This document shows positions 62,419-64,000 of a stretch of 64,000 bases of DNA, one piece after another. The number at the start of each line of letters is the position of its first letter. The first letter of the stretch is position 1. This DNA is from Deltaproteobacteria bacterium HGW-Deltaproteobacteria-2. GTDB taxonomy: Bacteria; Desulfobacterota; Syntrophia; Syntrophales; Smithellaceae. Made by a program: the position numbers and the translations under genes. Under the pieces are notes generated by a model. It worked only from the letters and a program-made list of their open reading frames with translations. It made no database searches and was not told the DNA's origin. The stretch lies in assembly GCA_002840505.1 (NCBI GenBank), contig PHBC01000001.1, positions 623,901 to 687,900 of the forward strand, written 5' to 3'.

Positions 62419-62937
62419 TTATTTAGCTTTATTGAATTCGTCAATAACCTTTTTGCTAAAGTCGTTTTCCTTCGCAAAATAGGGTATCGGTAGAGTCGCC
62501 ACGTCAATAACCAGTGTATATTTTTCTTTTTCAGCGATAGTGCGAACAATTTTCATTATTCCCGGCATCAGTTTTTGAGTCATTTCCTGGTCACGCTTTT
62601 TAAGTTCTTCATTCGTATCATTGACCAGCAATTGATAATCACGCAATTTCTTTTGATAAGCAGATTCTTTTTCTTTCTGAGAACTTTGCGTCATGATTGA
62701 ACCCTGTTTATCCAGTTCCTCTTTCATTTTCTTCAATTCTTTTTCAGCTGTTTTGATTTCCTGCGTTTCTTTATCATAATATTTTTTAAAATCATCTGCA
62801 GCCTTTTTGCCGGCATTGGAATTTTGCATTATTTCCTGCAGGTTAATAAATCCAATTTTATCAACAGCAAAAGAACTGGTACTACAGACAAAAAACACAA
62901 AAATAATTCCCGCCACCAGGTAAATATTCTTTTTCAT
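62419..62937 (-). CDS. skp: OmpH/Skp-family periplasmic chaperone
   Basis: 172 residues: signal peptide (1-24, SSFA) and then a long charged coiled-coil segment (about 45-130), the jellyfish-tentacle arms, between short beta strands (KIGFINLQEIMQNS and YTLVIDVATLPIPYF). Skp carries unfolded outer-membrane proteins to BamA. AGGAGA precedes the ATG at 62937. It lies between bamA and lpxD, the conserved order. Confidence 0.92.
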   Translation of the reverse strand: MKKNIYLVAGIIFVFFVCSTSSFAVDKIGFINLQEIMQNSNAGKKAADDFKKYYDKETQEIKTAEKELKKMKEELDKQGSIMTQSSQKEKESAYQKKLRDYQLLVNDTNEELKKRDQEMTQKLMPGIMKIVRTIAEKEKYTLVIDVATLPIPYFAKENDFSKKVIDEFNKAK

Positions 62938-62987
62938 TTAAAATCTCCTCTCTTAATTTATTTATACCAAACAATTTTAATTTTCTT

Positions 62988-63029
62988 TCTTTACTTTTTA
63001 CCTTTCACCTTTCACTTTTTACTTTTTAC
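62988..63029. repeat. Six tandem 7-bp repeats between bamA and skp
   Basis: Six consecutive heptamers: TCTTTAC, TTTTTAC, CTTTCAC, CTTTCAC, TTTTTAC, TTTTTAC, a pyrimidine tract punctuated by AC every seven bases. The last unit overlaps the bamA stop codon. Confidence 0.8.
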
Positions 63030-64000
63030 ATAGGCATACCAATTGTAAATTCCCAACGTCCGTCGGAATCATCATTTAGTCCTCTGCGGTCAATTATGCG
63101 ACCATATTCAAGTCTTAAAGGACCGATCGGTGAATACCAGCGAAGACCTAAGCCCACGGATTGGCGTAAATCTCCAACATCATACTTGTCATTCCAGGAG
63201 TTACCGGCATCGTAAAAAATAACTCCTTTCATGCCCGCATCTTTAATAAAAGGAAAGACTATCTCGGCGTTAAATACTAACATCGTATTACCGCCAATTA
63301 CATTACTTGTTCCCGCATCAGGCCCCGGGCCGACGTAGCGGAAACCGCGCAAAGAATTAATACCACCTAAAACATATTTATTGAAAATGGGAATCTCTAT
63401 CCCATCATGACCCTGAATATATCCGACCCGGCCCTTTACTCCAAAAACAACATCCAAGGGCAGCGAATAGTAAAAACCCGTGCTTGCTCCATATTGTGTA
63501 TAGCTGGTGTCGCCCTTCAATATTCCTCCTGCCTGCGTGACCGAAATACTGGTCTTTGTCCCTTTAGAGGGAAAGATATAATCATTAGTTGTGTCGCGAA
63601 CTAGAGATAATGTCACAGCACTGGTAATTGTTTGACCTGCTTGAGCTATAATTTGATAGGGAGCTGTAGGCAAAACATCATCAATATTATCGGCGGTAAG
63701 TTTATAACCCAAGTAACCAACAATCTTCCCGAAAAGAGGATACCCCAAAGTAAGTCCAGCGCCTCGTGTATCGAGCGTATAAGAATCATATTCTTTTTTA
63801 TATTTCCAGATATCGGCTTTACACCAAAGAGGTATATCAAAAAGCCATGGCTCTGTGAAAGATAAATCAATATTATTGGTAGTGGAACCTAAAGACGCTT
63901 TTAAACTTAAAATCTGGCCATAGCCTAGAAAATTTTGTTGGGTAATCTGCGCCATCACAACGGCCTGGTCAGCGGCGCTATAACCGGCACCGACCATGAA
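63026..64000 (-). CDS. bamA: Outer-membrane assembly factor BamA, C-terminal part (cut by window edge)
   Basis: About 325 codons of the Omp85 beta-barrel domain are inside; the POTRA domains and start are beyond position 64000. Alternating aromatic beta-strands cover the fragment and the conserved lid-loop motif is LRGFRYVGPGPDAGTS, with GGNTMLVFNAEIVFPF before it and FYDAGNSWND. The chain ends EFTIGMPM; the usual final aromatic residue of the beta-signal is missing, although WEF lies six residues inside. It inserts beta-barrel proteins, receiving clients from Skp, encoded next. Confidence 0.93.
   Translation of the reverse strand, partial: FMVGAGYSAADQAVVMAQITQQNFLGYGQILSLKASLGSTTNNIDLSFTEPWLFDIPLWCKADIWKYKKEYDSYTLDTRGAGLTLGYPLFGKIVGYLGYKLTADNIDDVLPTAPYQIIAQAGQTITSAVTLSLVRDTTNDYIFPSKGTKTSISVTQAGGILKGDTSYTQYGASTGFYYSLPLDVVFGVKGRVGYIQGHDGIEIPIFNKYVLGGINSLRGFRYVGPGPDAGTSNVIGGNTMLVFNAEIVFPFIKDAGMKGVIFYDAGNSWNDKYDVGDLRQSVGLGLRWYSPIGPLRLEYGRIIDRRGLNDDSDGRWEFTIGMPM

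Noticed and set aside
1-64000. CRISPR array, prophage or insertion sequence
   Set aside because: No regularly spaced identical repeats with unique spacers, no phage structural genes and no transposase or integrase coding sequence were found.

Overview
The window is a contiguous piece of a moderate-GC, Gram-negative, anaerobic-type bacterial chromosome. Core gene order (rpmE-prfA-prmC-murA-hisD, rimP-nusA-infB-DUF503-rbfA-nrnA-truB-rpsO-pnp, pilMNOPQ), the archaeal-type shikimate entry enzymes, a DUF39 homocysteine-synthesis protein and a 3-hydroxybutyryl-CoA dehydrogenase together suggest a Desulfobacterota (former Deltaproteobacteria) member, possibly Syntrophales-like. That placement is inference from gene content. 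Nearly all housekeeping genes are on the minus strand.

Layout. 0-8 kb: ADH synthase and the start of 3-dehydroquinate synthase II, a threonine-dehydratase-like enzyme, Kdo transferase WaaA, rpe, a tiny lipoprotein, a family 2 glycosyltransferase, a nitronate-monooxygenase-like flavoprotein and Hbd. 8-17 kb: NYN RNase, Ig-repeat lipoprotein, holA, LOG protein, rpsU, hisC, a LipM-like octanoyltransferase beside gcvH, and an M24 peptidase. 17-24 kb: TPR proteins and the type IV pilus assembly operon pilMNOPQ, then an FtsB-like protein and a small HTH regulator. 24-36 kb: DUF39, dut, and the pnp to rimP translation/RNA operon with its structured leader and the rpsO-pnp hairpin. 36-38 kb: tRNA-Gly(CCC), a crowd of palindromic repeats, and a Pif1-WYL helicase. 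38.6-43 kb: a plus-strand accessory island. Its first three genes look like integron cassettes with attC-type sites but no integrase; then come a hydrolase, a YhcH-type protein, a GNAT and an overlapping small-protein/nucleotidyltransferase pair. 43-49.6 kb: ubiE/menG, hisD, murA, prmC, a HEPN-like gene inserted in the opposite direction, prfA, rpmE. 50-64 kb: rho, a 56-residue Trm112-like protein, then an envelope-biogenesis block: waaC, gmhB, waaF, lpxK, msbA, lpxB, gnnB, gnnA, lpxA, lpxD, skp, bamA (truncated by the window edge).

The genes from waaC to bamA form a coherent pathway for making, exporting and assembling LPS and outer-membrane proteins. The GnnA/GnnB pair between lpxA and lpxB predicts a lipid A built on 2,3-diamino-2,3-dideoxyglucose, with amide-linked chains at position 3. 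The opening gene pair predicts aromatic amino-acid synthesis by the route that starts from aspartate semialdehyde.

Between genes, at least three families of dispersed palindromic repeats recur. One is a roughly 165-180 bp MITE-like element (two copies). One is a roughly 105-130 bp element with a common GGCTCCGC...TTGAGGAAGCC core (three copies, one of which supplies the stop codon of gmhB). The third is a set of hairpins sharing an AAGCRAAGCG-type loop but with different stems. In all three families parts of the scaffold are constant while embedded stems vary yet stay self-complementary.
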